This document shows positions 17,156-26,430 of a stretch of DNA of 64,000 bases, piece after piece; positions within the stretch are counted from its first letter, which is position 1, and each line of letters begins with the position of its first letter. The stretch is from the NCBI GenBank assembly GCA_963816955.1, contig CAWFME010000006.1, positions 62,001-126,000 on the forward strand. The letters run 5' to 3'. A program made the position numbers and the translations under genes. The DNA comes from DATFQI01 sp963816955. Its GTDB lineage: Bacteria > Actinomycetota > Thermoleophilia > Solirubrobacterales > Solirubrobacteraceae. Below the pieces are notes generated by a model that was not told the DNA's origin, did no database searches, and saw nothing but the letters and a program-made list of their open reading frames with translations.

Positions 17156-20146
17156 ATGGTCAACCGCCGCCCCGCGCAGACCCGCGCGCGCATCGCCCAG
17201 ACCGCGAGCCGGCTGCGCTCGCTCGTCCACCCCGAGGCGGTCGCGCCCGGCGAGCTGCTCGTGAGCGAGCGGACCGGGCGCATCCCGTATGCGGAGGCGC
17301 AGGCGCTCGACTACCGGCCGGCCGAGATCGGCGAGACGTTCGGGCCGCAGTGGGCGACGTACTGGTTCCGGCTGGCCGCCACCGTCCCCGACCACTGGGC
17401 CGGCCGGCCCGTCGAGCTCGTGTGGGACAGCGGCTGCGAGGCACTGCTCTTCCGCGACGGCAGGCCCGTGCAGGGGCTCGTCAAGGGCGGCGGCTACGAC
17501 CGCACGACCGCGCCGCTCGGCACGCCGAGCGGCCGCGTCGAGCTCGACATCGAGATGGCCTGCAACGACCTGATGGGCCTGCCCGACCCCTTCCCGCGCC
17601 GCCGCGACCGCACGGGCCACACCTGGCAGCAGCCCACCGACGACCGGTCGCTGCGCGCGCCCCGCGCGCCGGCCCGGCTCGTCCGCGCCGGCCTGGCGCT
17701 CCTCGACCCCGAGGCGTGGGAGATGGCGTGGGACTTCGAGGCGCTGCGCCAGCTCGTCGAGGAGCCCGGACTGGACCCCTCCTGGGAGGGCCGGCTGCTC
17801 GCCGAGCTCGACCGCTTCGCCCGCACCTGGGTCGCGGCCGATCGCCGCACGTGGCCGGAGGCGCGCGCGATCCTCGGCGACCTGCTCGCGCACCGCAACG
17901 CGGGCAGCGCGCACGAGATCACGGCGATCGGCCACGCGCACATCGACACCGCCTGGCTGTGGCCGCTGGCCGAGACCCGCCGCAAGGTCGTGCGCTCGTG
18001 GGCGAGCCAGCTCACGCTGATGGACCGCTACCCCGAGCACCGCTTCGCGGCCTCGCAGGCGCAGCAATACGCGTGGTTCGAGCAGGACGCGCCGGAGCTC
18101 TACGAGCGGATCTGCGAGCGCGTCCGCGAGGGCCGCTGGGAGGTCGTCGGCGGCTCGTGGGTCGAGCCCGACCTCAACCTGCCATCGGGCGAGTCGCTCG
18201 TGCGCCAGGTCGTCTACGGCCAGCGCGACCTGCAGGAGCGCTTCGGCGCGCGCTGCCGCGAGTTCTGGACCCCGGACACGTTCGGCTACAACGGCCAGAT
18301 CCCGCAGATCCTGCGCGGCGCGGGGATCGACCGCTTCCTCACGCAGAAGCTGTCCTGGAACCAGTTCACCCAGCCGCCGCACCACTCCTTCGTCTGGGCC
18401 GGGATCGACGGCTCGGAGGTGCTCGTGCACATGCCGCCGGCCGACACCTACAACGCGGTCGTCTCGATCGCCGAGCTGCGCGCCGGCGCAGCCCGCTTCA
18501 AGGACCACGACCGCACGGCGGGCAGCCTGCTCGTGTTCGGCCACGGCGACGGCGGCGGCGGCCCGACCGCGGAGATGCTCGAGATGGCGCGCCGCGCCGG
18601 CGACCTCCAGGGCGTCCCGCGCGTGCAGCTCGCGCCGACGAGCGAGTTCTTCGACCGCCTCGAGGAGGACCTCGGCCACCCGCGCCCGATCCAGGGCGAG
18701 CTGTACTTCGAGTACCACCGCGGCACCTTCACCAGCCAGGCGCGGACCAAGCGCGGCAACCGCGCTGCCGAGCGGCTGCTGCACGAGGCCGAGGCCGCCG
18801 CGGCGATCGCGCACCGGCTCGGCCGGGCGCAGTACCCCGCGGAGGAGCTGCGGGAGCTATGGCAGACCGTGCTGCTGAACCAGTTCCACGACATCCTCCC
18901 CGGCAGCTCGATCCGCGAGGTCTACGAGGACGCCGAGCGTGACCTCGCGCGCGTCGCCGTCCGCGCCACGGAGCTGCGCGACGCCGCGGTCGCGGCGTTG
19001 GGCGAGGGCAGCCTCAACCTGACGCCGTTCCCGCGCGAGGAGCTCGACGCGGAGCTGCGGACCGTGCGCGCCCCCGCCTACGGCTTCGGCGAGCCGGTCG
19101 AGCGCACCGACGCGGTGCGCCGCGACGGCCTCACGCTCGCCAACGCCCACCTGACCGCGCGCTTCGACGAGCAGGGCCGCCTGGTGTCGCTCGAGCACGA
19201 CGGACGCGAGGCGCTGAGCGGGCCCGCCAACGTCCTCGAGCTCTCCGACGACCGGCCCGTCGCCTACGACGCGTGGGAGATCGAGCCCTACGCCGACGAC
19301 ACCCGCCGCGCTGTGCCCGGCGCGCATGCGCACCGCATCGTCACCGAGTCGCCCGAGCGCGTCGAGCTCGCCTTCGAGCACCGGATCGGCGAGCGCAGCA
19401 CGCTGCACCAGACGGTACGGCTCGACGCGGGCTCGCGCCGGCTCGAGTTCCTGAGCCGGATCGACTGGCGCGAGCGCCACGCGCTGCTGCAGGTCGCCTT
19501 CCCGCTGGACGTCCGCAGCCCGCGCGCGACCTACGAGATGCAGTTCGGCGTCGCCGAGCGCCCGACGCACGCCAACACGCAGGCCGACGCCGCGCAGTTC
19601 GAGGTCCCCGCGCACCGCTTCGGCGACCTGTCCGAGCACGGCTTCGGCGTCGCGCTGCTCACGCCGGACACGCACGGGATGTCCTGCCACGGCTCGACGC
19701 TGCGGATCACGCTGCTGCGCGCGCCGACCGACCCCGATCCGGAGGCCGACCAGGGCGAGCACGAGATCCGTTACGCGCTGCTGCCGCACCGGGACGGCTG
19801 GCAGGAGGCCGGCGTGGTCGCGCAGGCGCGGGCGTTCGCGGAGCCGCTCCTCGGGGCCGCGCCGGGCGGCGCCACCCCGGCGGGCGCGGGCTTCGCCGAG
19901 GTCGACGACCCCGCGCTCGTGCTCGACACGATCAAGCGCGCGGAGGACTCCGACAGCCTGATCCTGCGCCTCTACGAGGCGCACGGCGGCCGCGGGACGG
20001 CCCGCCTTCGCCTCGGCGTGCCGTTCTCGCGTGCGTGTCTGACCGATCTGCTCGAAGGCGAGGGCGACGAGCTGCCGGCGATCGACGGGACGATCGAGGT
20101 CGCCTATCGCCCGTGGCAGATCATCACTGTTGCGGTGCGTTCTTGA
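17156..20146 (+). CDS. Alpha-mannosidase, glycoside hydrolase family 38
   Basis: A 996-residue retaining alpha-mannosidase with no signal peptide, so cytoplasmic; expected to trim alpha-mannosides. The catalytic domain has the zinc ligands GHAHIDTAW (about 259-267), the nucleophile region FWTPDTFGYNGQIPQI (about 371-386, nucleophile Asp) and HGDGGGGPT (about 462-470). The C-terminal half is the usual GH38 beta-rich region with AVAPGFIE-unrelated sandwich sequence. The length matches bacterial GH38 enzymes. ATG 17156 is preceded by a short GC-rich gap without a strong ribosome site. The 3' end overlaps the opposite-strand VOC gene by 23 nt. Confidence 0.93.
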   Translation: MVNRRPAQTRARIAQTASRLRSLVHPEAVAPGELLVSERTGRIPYAEAQALDYRPAEIGETFGPQWATYWFRLAATVPDHWAGRPVELVWDSGCEALLFRDGRPVQGLVKGGGYDRTTAPLGTPSGRVELDIEMACNDLMGLPDPFPRRRDRTGHTWQQPTDDRSLRAPRAPARLVRAGLALLDPEAWEMAWDFEALRQLVEEPGLDPSWEGRLLAELDRFARTWVAADRRTWPEARAILGDLLAHRNAGSAHEITAIGHAHIDTAWLWPLAETRRKVVRSWASQLTLMDRYPEHRFAASQAQQYAWFEQDAPELYERICERVREGRWEVVGGSWVEPDLNLPSGESLVRQVVYGQRDLQERFGARCREFWTPDTFGYNGQIPQILRGAGIDRFLTQKLSWNQFTQPPHHSFVWAGIDGSEVLVHMPPADTYNAVVSIAELRAGAARFKDHDRTAGSLLVFGHGDGGGGPTAEMLEMARRAGDLQGVPRVQLAPTSEFFDRLEEDLGHPRPIQGELYFEYHRGTFTSQARTKRGNRAAERLLHEAEAAAAIAHRLGRAQYPAEELRELWQTVLLNQFHDILPGSSIREVYEDAERDLARVAVRATELRDAAVAALGEGSLNLTPFPREELDAELRTVRAPAYGFGEPVERTDAVRRDGLTLANAHLTARFDEQGRLVSLEHDGREALSGPANVLELSDDRPVAYDAWEIEPYADDTRRAVPGAHAHRIVTESPERVELAFEHRIGERSTLHQTVRLDAGSRRLEFLSRIDWRERHALLQVAFPLDVRSPRATYEMQFGVAERPTHANTQADAAQFEVPAHRFGDLSEHGFGVALLTPDTHGMSCHGSTLRITLLRAPTDPDPEADQGEHEIRYALLPHRDGWQEAGVVAQARAFAEPLLGAAPGGATPAGAGFAEVDDPALVLDTIKRAEDSDSLILRLYEAHGGRGTARLRLGVPFSRACLTDLLEGEGDELPAIDGTIEVAYRPWQIITVAVRS

Positions 20147-20740
20147 TCACGCCGAACGTCGCGCCCTGAGGGTCGACCACGATCGCGAAGCGCCCGACGC
20201 CCTCGGCGTCCATCGGCTCCATCATCACGCTGCCGCCCAGCTCCCGGACCTTCGCGACCGCGGAGTCGGCATCGTCGACCGCGAAGATCGTCAGCCAGTG
20301 GGCCGGGGCCCCCTCGGGCACGAAGTCCGTGGCGCCGGCGACGCCGTTCTCGCCGACGCTGAAGATCACGTAGGGCGAGCCGCCGCCGCCCATGTCCCAG
20401 TCGGCGGCCGTCCAGCCGAACACGGCCTGGCCGAAGGCCTTCGCGGCGTCCATCTCGCGCGTGTGCAGCTCGTTCCAGGACAGGCTCCCGTGCTCGTTGA
20501 CGAGCTCCGCGCCGGTGTGCCGCCCTGGCTCCCAGGCGCCGATCACGCCGGCGGCGTCCCCGCCACCAGCTTCCCGTCCTTGCGGAACATCGTGTAGCCG
20601 CCGGTCTCCTCCACGGGACCGGGCTCCTCGGCCGTCCACCCGAACAGCTCGCCGTAGAAGGCGCGCGAGGCGTCGGGATCGGAGCTGCCTAGGTCGACCC
20701 AGCTGGGAGTGCCGGGCTCATATGAGGTGCGCTCGGGCAT
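20124..20740 (-). pseudogene. Two-domain VOC (glyoxalase-like) gene with internal deletion and frameshift
   Basis: The start MPERTSYEPGTPSWVDLGSS (ATG 20740, GGAGGAG upstream) and the middle FYGELFGWTAEE belong to the first VOC domain. After KLVAG the frame runs into TGA at 20543-20545. In another frame the sequence resumes at DAAGVIGAWEPG, which in relatives closes the first domain, followed by a complete second VOC domain (SLSWNELHTREMDAAKAFGQAVFGW ... GATFGVIKNAPQQ). So about 45-50 residues of domain 1 are missing and the halves are out of frame. VOC proteins are metal-dependent lyases or resistance proteins; this copy is probably inactive unless the sequence is in error. Confidence 0.8.
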
Positions 20741-20801
20741 GACCCGATGCTCCTCCGGCCGGCCGCGCCGTTCAAGTCTCGGCCGCGTAACCTTCCGCGC
20801 C

Positions 20802-21461
20802 GTGGATCTCGACGCCGTGGAAGTGCGCGTGCTGGGCTGCCTGATCGAGAAGCAGCGCACCACGCCCGACGTGTATCCGCTCAGCCTCAACGGGCTGCGC
20901 ACCGCCTGCAACCAGTCGACCAACCGCGACCCGGTCGTCTCCTACGACGACGACATGCTCCGCGACGCGCTGCACCGGCTCGGCCGGCGCGGCTGGACCC
21001 GGCTCGCGTCAGGCGCCCGCGCGCCCAAGTACCGCCACCTGCTCGACGAGAGGCCCGGCCTCGCGCGCGACGAGCAGGCCGTGCTCGCGGTGCTGATGCT
21101 GCGCGGCCCGCAGACGCTCGGGGAGCTGCGCACGCGCGTCGAGCGGATGCAGCCGTTCGCCGACACCGCCGAGCTGCAGTCCGTGCTCGGCCGGCTCGCC
21201 GAGCGCGAGTTCGCCGAGCTGCAGGCGCGCCGCCCCGGCCAGAAGGAGCAGCGCTACGCGCACCTGCTCTCGAGCGACCTCGAGGAAGAGGAGCAGCCGG
21301 CCCCGGCGCCGGCTGCGACGTGGACACCACCGTCGCAGCAGGCGCCGGCGCCGGCAGCAGACGAACAGGACCCGCTGGCCGAGCGCGTGGACCGGCTCGA
21401 GGCCGATCTCGCCGCGCTCGCGCAGCAGGTCGCCGAGCTGCGCGCCGCGCTGGGCGACTAG
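20802..21461 (+). CDS. yceH: YceH-like protein (DUF480)
   Basis: About 219 residues from GTG 20802; the frame is open upstream to 20709 but the family begins VDLDAVEVRVLGCLIEKQRTTPDVYPLSLNGLRTACNQSTNRDPV. This N-terminus is diagnostic of the DUF480/YceH family, which has two winged-helix-like domains; the second includes AVLAVLMLRGPQTLGELRTR. The function is unresolved. The C-terminal tail is a Pro/Ala linker and a short coiled-coil (LAERVDRLEADLAALAQQVAELRAAL), an addition seen in some actinobacterial members. Divergent from the broken VOC gene. Confidence 0.88.
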   Translation: MDLDAVEVRVLGCLIEKQRTTPDVYPLSLNGLRTACNQSTNRDPVVSYDDDMLRDALHRLGRRGWTRLASGARAPKYRHLLDERPGLARDEQAVLAVLMLRGPQTLGELRTRVERMQPFADTAELQSVLGRLAEREFAELQARRPGQKEQRYAHLLSSDLEEEEQPAPAPAATWTPPSQQAPAPAADEQDPLAERVDRLEADLAALAQQVAELRAALGD

Positions 21462-21462
21462 G

Positions 21463-21675
21463 TCACGCCGCCTGGGGCGGCATGTACGGAACGGCGTCGA
21501 CCGTGCCGTGCGCCTTCAGGAGATCCGGCAGGCCGGATTCGTCGGGCAGCGCGCGCTTGTTGCGCCGGTAGGCCTGGCGGGCCAGGGAGCGCATGGCGTC
21601 GTGCACGTCGGCGTCGTCGACCAGCCACTCCTGGCGGTCCTTGAGCTGTGGGTCATCGAATACGAGCAGTCTCAC
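21463..21675 (-). CDS. Small hypothetical protein downstream of pyk
   Basis: A 70-residue frame starting at GTG 21675, 17 nt after the pyruvate kinase stop on the same strand. The sequence RLLVFDDPQLKDRQEWLVDDADVHDAMRSLARQAYRRNK is protein-like with a helical middle. The open frame extends upstream inside pyk but in a different reading frame. There is no good ribosome site, and the family is not recognised. It may be the last gene of the HD-kup-pyk operon. Confidence 0.5.
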   Translation of the reverse strand: MRLLVFDDPQLKDRQEWLVDDADVHDAMRSLARQAYRRNKRALPDESGLPDLLKAHGTVDAVPYMPPQAA

Positions 21676-21692
21676 GAGGAGGGGGTTCGCGC

Positions 21693-23105
21693 TCAGTGCG
21701 CGGGAACCTCCCGGATCATGATCAGGTTCGTGCCGCCCGGTATCCCGGCGCGGCCCGCTGTGATCACGACCTTGGCCCCCGGGGCCAGCCCGGCGAAGTC
21801 GCGCGCGCCCTCGAGCGCGGAGTCGATCAGCTCGTCGACGGTGTCCGCGTGGTCCATGCGCGCGGCATAGACGCCCCACTCGAGCGCGAGCTGCTCGGCC
21901 ACGCCGGGCTGGTGGGCGAGCACGATCAGCGGCCGCCGCGGCCGGTACTTCGCGCAGGCGCGCGGCGTGCCGCCCGTGGAGGTCGGGATGACGATCGCGG
22001 CGGCGTCGACCTCGTGGGCGAGCTCGACGGCGGCGTGCATGATCGCGGCGGCCGGCGTGTCCTGCACGATGTCGCGCGCGCGGCCGTGGATCTCCGGCGC
22101 CTCCTCGGCGGCCTCGGCGATCGTCGCCATCGCGCGCACGGCCTCGACCGGGAAGCGCCCGACGCTCGTCTCCGCGCTGAGCATCACCGCCGAGGTGCCG
22201 TCGATCACGGCGTTGGCGACGTCGGCGACCTCGGCGCGGGTCGGCTCCGACGCCTGGATCATCGACTCGAGCATCTGCGTCGCGGTGATCACCGTCTTGC
22301 CCTGGCGGGTGGCGCGCAGGATCGTGTCCTTCTGCATCAGCGGCACGCGCGCCACGCCGGCCTCGACGCCGTAGTCGCCGCGCGCGACCATCACGCCGTC
22401 GGAGACCGCGAGGATCTCGTCGAGCGCGCCGTAGGCCTCGACCTTCTCGATCTTGGCGATCACGCGCGCCGTGCAGCCGAGCTCGCGCATGTGCGCGCGC
22501 AACAGCTCGATGTCCGCGGCCGAGCGCACGAACGACAGCGCCACGAAGTCCGCGCCGGCCTCACAGGCGACCTCGAGGTCGGCGAGGTCCTTCTCGGTGA
22601 TCGCGGGCAGCTCCGGCCGCGCGAAGGTCACGTTCACGCCCTTGCGCGCGGACACCGGCCCGGGCGAGACGACACGCGCGCTGACCTCCGTCTCGGTGAC
22701 GTCCGCGACGCTCAGGCGCGGCACGCCGTCGCCGATCACGATCTCCGACTGCGGCGTGCACAGCCGCGCGAAGCCCTCGAAGTCGACGGTCACCCGGCCC
22801 TCGCCGGCGTCGCCGTCGCCCGTGAAGACGACGGAGTCGCCCACCTCGAGGTCGCGCGTCGCGGTCGAGCCCGAGAGCCGCAGCTTCGGGCCCTGCAGGT
22901 CGAACAGCAGGCCGAGCGACCTGCCCGAGCGCTCCGACGCCTCGCGCACCTCGCGGGCCCGGCGCAGCAGGTCCTCGGCGCCGCCGTGCGAGCAGTTCAC
23001 CCGCGCGCAGTCCATCCCGGCCTCGACGAGGCGGTCGAGCACGCCCGGCGGGTCCGTGGCCGGGCCGAGGGTGGCGAGGATCTTCGTGCGACGGTGCGTG
23101 ATCAC
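21693..23105 (-). CDS. pyk: Pyruvate kinase
   Basis: A 470-residue glycolytic enzyme converting phosphoenolpyruvate and ADP to pyruvate and ATP. Start MITHRRTKILATLGPATDPP; NCSHG near 37-41; LFDLQGPKLRL near 67-77; VIAKIEKVEAY (catalytic Lys) near 216-226; GVMVARGDYGVE near 238-249; TATQMLESMI near 272-281 and DGTSAVMLSAETSVGRFP near 299-316. The C-terminal domain ends TAGRAGIPGGTNLIMI. The family signature normally reads MVARGDLG[VI]; here the residue after GD is Tyr. It follows kup by 21 nt on the same strand. Confidence 0.94.
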   Translation of the reverse strand: MITHRRTKILATLGPATDPPGVLDRLVEAGMDCARVNCSHGGAEDLLRRAREVREASERSGRSLGLLFDLQGPKLRLSGSTATRDLEVGDSVVFTGDGDAGEGRVTVDFEGFARLCTPQSEIVIGDGVPRLSVADVTETEVSARVVSPGPVSARKGVNVTFARPELPAITEKDLADLEVACEAGADFVALSFVRSAADIELLRAHMRELGCTARVIAKIEKVEAYGALDEILAVSDGVMVARGDYGVEAGVARVPLMQKDTILRATRQGKTVITATQMLESMIQASEPTRAEVADVANAVIDGTSAVMLSAETSVGRFPVEAVRAMATIAEAAEEAPEIHGRARDIVQDTPAAAIMHAAVELAHEVDAAAIVIPTSTGGTPRACAKYRPRRPLIVLAHQPGVAEQLALEWGVYAARMDHADTVDELIDSALEGARDFAGLAPGAKVVITAGRAGIPGGTNLIMIREVPAH

Positions 23106-23126
23106 TTAGCCGAAGAGTGGCACGGC

Positions 23127-25094
23127 TCAGAGCTCGATGTTCGCGCCCATCACGACCGTGCGCTCCTCGGGCAGCTTGAAGTAGCCGGTCGGGTTGGCGG
23201 CGTTGCGCGCGATCGCCGCGAACAGCTTCTTCCGCCAGCGCGCCATGCACGGGTCGTCGGTGATCACGATCGTGCCGCGCGAGAGGAAGTAGGAGACGCG
23301 CTCGAGGTCCACGTCGCCCTCGAGCTGCTCGAGCGAGCCGCGCAGCATCGCCGGGATGTCGATGTCGTCCTGGAAGCCGTAGCGGGCTGTGACGTGGCAG
23401 ATCCCGTCGTCCTCGTAGCCGAGGTCGTCGTGCTTGAAGCGCTTGTCCGACTGCACGTGCGGGACGTTGAGCGGCTCCAGCGAGACGATCACGGCGGTCG
23501 CGTGCACGGTGTTGTTGTGCTCGAGGTTCGCGCGCAGGGCGAGCGGCGTGTTCTCGGCATAGGCCGAGAAGAAGACGCCCGTGCGCGGCGCGCGGATCAC
23601 GTCGTCGCGCTCGCGCACCTCCTCGACGAAGTCGCGCAGCGGCCCCTCGAGCTCCTGCCGGCGCTGCATCACGATCGCCTGCCCGTTCTGCCACGTGACG
23701 AGGACGACGAAGATGACCGCCGCGATCACCAGCGGGAACCAGCCGCCGTGCAGCACCTTCGGCAGGTTCGCGCCGAAGAAGGCCAGGTCGATCACGAGGA
23801 AGAACGCGCAGCCGGCGACGGCGAGCCACTTCGGCTTGTGCCACAGCGCGCGGACGACGAAGAAGAACAGCAGCGTGTCGATCGCCAGCGTGCCGGTGAC
23901 CGCGATGCCGTAGGCGGCGGCCAGGTGGTCGGAGGAGCCGAACCCGAGCACGAGCGCGGCGACCGCCGTGAAGATGCCCCAGTTGACGACGGGGACGTAG
24001 ACCTGGCCGATCTCGTGGCTGGTGTGCAGGACGGTCAGCCGCGGCAGGAAGCCGAGCTGCACCGCCTGTCGCGTGACGGAGAACGCGCCGGAGATGACCG
24101 CCTGCGACGCGATGATCGCCGCGATCGTCGCGACGGCCACCATCGGCACCTGCATCCAGCCCGCGAACAGCCGGAAGAACGGGTTGTCGACCGCGCTCGG
24201 GTCCTTGAGGATCAGCGAGCCCTGGCCCATGTAGTTGAGCGTCAGGGCGGGGAAGACGACGAACAGCCAGGCGCGGCGGATCGCGTCGCGGCCGAAGTGC
24301 CCCATGTCCGCGTACAGCGCCTCCGCGCCCGTCACCGCGAGGACGACCGCGCCGAGCGCGAGGAACCCGACGAGCCCGTGGTTGAACAGGAAGCCGACCC
24401 CGTAGGTCGGCAGCAGCGCGCGCAGGATGCCCGGGTCCTGCGCGACGTGCCAGAGGCCGGAGACCGCGAGGATCCCGAACCACAGCGCCATCACCGGCCC
24501 GAACGCCTTGCCGACGACGCCGGTGCCGAAGCGCTGGACCGCGAACAGCACGGTCAGGATCGCGAGCGTGATCGGCACCACGAGCGACTTCACGTCGGGC
24601 GCCGCCACCTCCAGGCCCTCGACCGCCGACAGCACGGAGATCGCCGGCGTGATCATCCCGTCGCCGTAGAACAGCGCCGCGCCGAAGATCCCGAGCGAGA
24701 CGAGGACGAGCTTGGTCATGCGGCTGGTCGGGCGGATCCCGCGCACGAGCGCGATCAGCGCCATGATCCCGCCCTCGCCGTGGTTGTCGGCGCGCAGGAT
24801 CAGCGTCACGTACTTGACGGTGACGACGAGCGTGATCGCCCAGAAGACGAGCGAGATGACGCCGTAGACCGCGTCCTCGTTCGGCCGCAGGTCGCGATCG
24901 ATCGCGAACACCGTGTGCATGGCGTACAGCGGGCTCGTGCCGATGTCGCCGAAGACGACGCCGAGCGCCGCCAGCGTGGCGGCCGCCGCGCCCCTGTGGT
25001 GCGAGCGAGGTTCCCCGTGCTCCTCCTCGGCGCGCCGCGGGGGTTCCGTCGAGATCTCGGGGGCCCCGCCCGGCGTCATCGCAGGCGGGGGCAT
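23127..25094 (-). CDS. kup: Kup-type potassium uptake transporter
   Basis: A 655-residue membrane protein. ALGVVFGDIGTSPLYAMHTVF (about residues 42-62) is the Kup/KUP-HAK-KT signature, followed by about 12 hydrophobic helices (for example YGDGMITPAISVLSAVEGLEV) and a cytoplasmic C-terminal domain of about 150 residues after the last helix. It mediates proton-coupled K+ uptake in characterised members. ATG 25094 is taken; ATG 25079 is a possible alternative. It lies between the HD-domain gene and pyk with gaps of 18 and 21 nt, so the three are probably one operon. Confidence 0.94.
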   Translation of the reverse strand: MPPPAMTPGGAPEISTEPPRRAEEEHGEPRSHHRGAAAATLAALGVVFGDIGTSPLYAMHTVFAIDRDLRPNEDAVYGVISLVFWAITLVVTVKYVTLILRADNHGEGGIMALIALVRGIRPTSRMTKLVLVSLGIFGAALFYGDGMITPAISVLSAVEGLEVAAPDVKSLVVPITLAILTVLFAVQRFGTGVVGKAFGPVMALWFGILAVSGLWHVAQDPGILRALLPTYGVGFLFNHGLVGFLALGAVVLAVTGAEALYADMGHFGRDAIRRAWLFVVFPALTLNYMGQGSLILKDPSAVDNPFFRLFAGWMQVPMVAVATIAAIIASQAVISGAFSVTRQAVQLGFLPRLTVLHTSHEIGQVYVPVVNWGIFTAVAALVLGFGSSDHLAAAYGIAVTGTLAIDTLLFFFVVRALWHKPKWLAVAGCAFFLVIDLAFFGANLPKVLHGGWFPLVIAAVIFVVLVTWQNGQAIVMQRRQELEGPLRDFVEEVRERDDVIRAPRTGVFFSAYAENTPLALRANLEHNNTVHATAVIVSLEPLNVPHVQSDKRFKHDDLGYEDDGICHVTARYGFQDDIDIPAMLRGSLEQLEGDVDLERVSYFLSRGTIVITDDPCMARWRKKLFAAIARNAANPTGYFKLPEERTVVMGANIEL

Positions 25095-25112
25095 ACCCGA
25101 CGGCCCGTCGAT

Positions 25113-25934
25113 CTAGATGCGGTACATGCGCAGGAGCCGCTTCTCGTGCTCGGCCTCGATGTTGGCCACGACCTCGATGTACTCCTCGAGGCCCGAACCG
25201 CGCAGCTTGCTGGCCAGCAGCGAGTCGACCTGGAAGATGCCGGCCGAGTTGTTCATCTCGATCTCGATCCGGATCGGGCGCGACTCGCCGTCGACGATCC
25301 GGACCTCCTCGATCGCCGCCGCGGACAGGGAGTGGATGTTGGCCAGGTGGGTCTCCAGCGACGTGCGCGAGCGGCCGTGCTCCATGTCCAGCGCGTCGGC
25401 GACCCGCACCACCCCTGCCTCGAGCGTGAGCGGCCGCCCGGCGCTGCGGTGGCCGATGATCGCGTGCAGGATCTCCGAGACGACGATCGTGCGCTCGGGC
25501 TCGTCGTAGACGTCCTCGAGCAGGCGCGGGAGCGTGTCGGCGGCGAGGAACAGCGAGTACGCCTCGTGGTCGATGCGGTGGATCGACATCCCGAGGTCGT
25601 GCGTCAGGCAGGCGCCCGCGATGATCACCTCGGCGTCGGTGGTGTTGAGCGCGTGGTCGCGCTCGATCGAGGACTGCACACCGTGCTTGTGCAGCATCCG
25701 GTACAGCCGCAGCGCCATGTTGAGCACGATCTGCAGGTGCACCCACGAGTGGTCGGACATCCCGAGCCGCTGCGCGGTCATCTGCTGCGCGAGCCACAGC
25801 GCCTTCAGCCGCGTGTCGCCGTCGGCGGCGGCGAGGAAGGCGGCGAGCTTGCGGTTGCGCTCGCTCGGCGCGTGGACCTTGACGGGGACGACCGCCTCGC
25901 TCGGGGTCTTCGGCGCCTCGCTCATGCCGGGCAC
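25113..25934 (-). CDS. HD-domain metal-dependent phosphohydrolase
   Basis: A 273-residue soluble protein. The metal site has His near SDHSWVHLQIV, the HD pair in ACLTHDLGMSIHRIDHE (about residues 108-124), a later His in EILHAIIGH, and Asp in RVADALDMEHGRSR, consistent with the HD superfamily. Such proteins hydrolyse nucleotides or cyclic nucleotides; the substrate cannot be read. ATG 25934 is the first start, ATG 25925 the alternative. It is the first gene before kup and pyk, 18 nt from kup, and divergent from a GGDEF-like protein. Confidence 0.85.
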   Translation of the reverse strand: MPGMSEAPKTPSEAVVPVKVHAPSERNRKLAAFLAAADGDTRLKALWLAQQMTAQRLGMSDHSWVHLQIVLNMALRLYRMLHKHGVQSSIERDHALNTTDAEVIIAGACLTHDLGMSIHRIDHEAYSLFLAADTLPRLLEDVYDEPERTIVVSEILHAIIGHRSAGRPLTLEAGVVRVADALDMEHGRSRTSLETHLANIHSLSAAAIEEVRIVDGESRPIRIEIEMNNSAGIFQVDSLLASKLRGSGLEEYIEVVANIEAEHEKRLLRMYRI

Positions 25935-26070
25935 GGTACGCGTCCGGTCAGCCGAATGCCGCCTCGAGCCGCTCGCCCTCGGCCCGGGCCTCGCCCGACA
26001 CGCCGGAATCCGGGCTCCCTAGCCGAATCGCCGACTCAAGACCAGGGCCCCCGCGGCCGTTGTAGAGGGC

Positions 26071-26430
26071 ATGGAGCACCCCGCGAGGGAGACCGCCGCA
26101 TTCATCCTCGAGCGCCTGATCGGCGAGTGGCGGCGCTACGGGCACGTCTTCTCGATCGTGCGGCTCGAGCTCCCCGCCGCCCACGTGGAGGCCGCGCTCC
26201 CGCGCCTGCAGTCCGTGCTCCGCGACGCCGACGTGCTCGCACGCTGGGACGACGAGGAGCTGCTCGTCCTGCTCCCCGAGACCGACCAGGTCGGCGCCGA
26301 CGCCGCGGCCGACCGCCTGCGCGAGGCGGTCCGCGAGATCCCCGTGCTGGCCGGTGCGGTGCAGTGGACCGGCGGCTCCGCCGAGGGACTGCTCAGCCGC
26401 GCCCGCTGGGTCGCTGCGCGCGCGGTCTAA
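26071..26430 (+). CDS. Degenerate GGDEF-like domain protein
   Basis: A 119-residue protein that resembles the second half of a GGDEF (diguanylate cyclase) domain: LERLIGEWRRYGHVFSIVRLELP, then VLRDADVLARWDDEELLVLLPETDQVGADAAADRLREAV. In active enzymes the A-site is GG[DE]EF; here it is WDDEEL, so both glycines are lost and it should not make c-di-GMP. It may be a nucleotide-binding or protein-interaction remnant. Divergent from the HD gene with a 136-nt gap in which I see no clear promoter; convergent with the MOSC gene, overlapping by 4 nt. Confidence 0.72.
   Translation: MEHPARETAAFILERLIGEWRRYGHVFSIVRLELPAAHVEAALPRLQSVLRDADVLARWDDEELLVLLPETDQVGADAAADRLREAVREIPVLAGAVQWTGGSAEGLLSRARWVAARAV

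Noticed and set aside
25935..26070. A possible small protein upstream of the HD gene (ending near 25948 on the minus strand)
   Set aside because: The last 25-30 residues look natural, but there is no start or ribosome site and the rest is antisense to the GGDEF-like gene.
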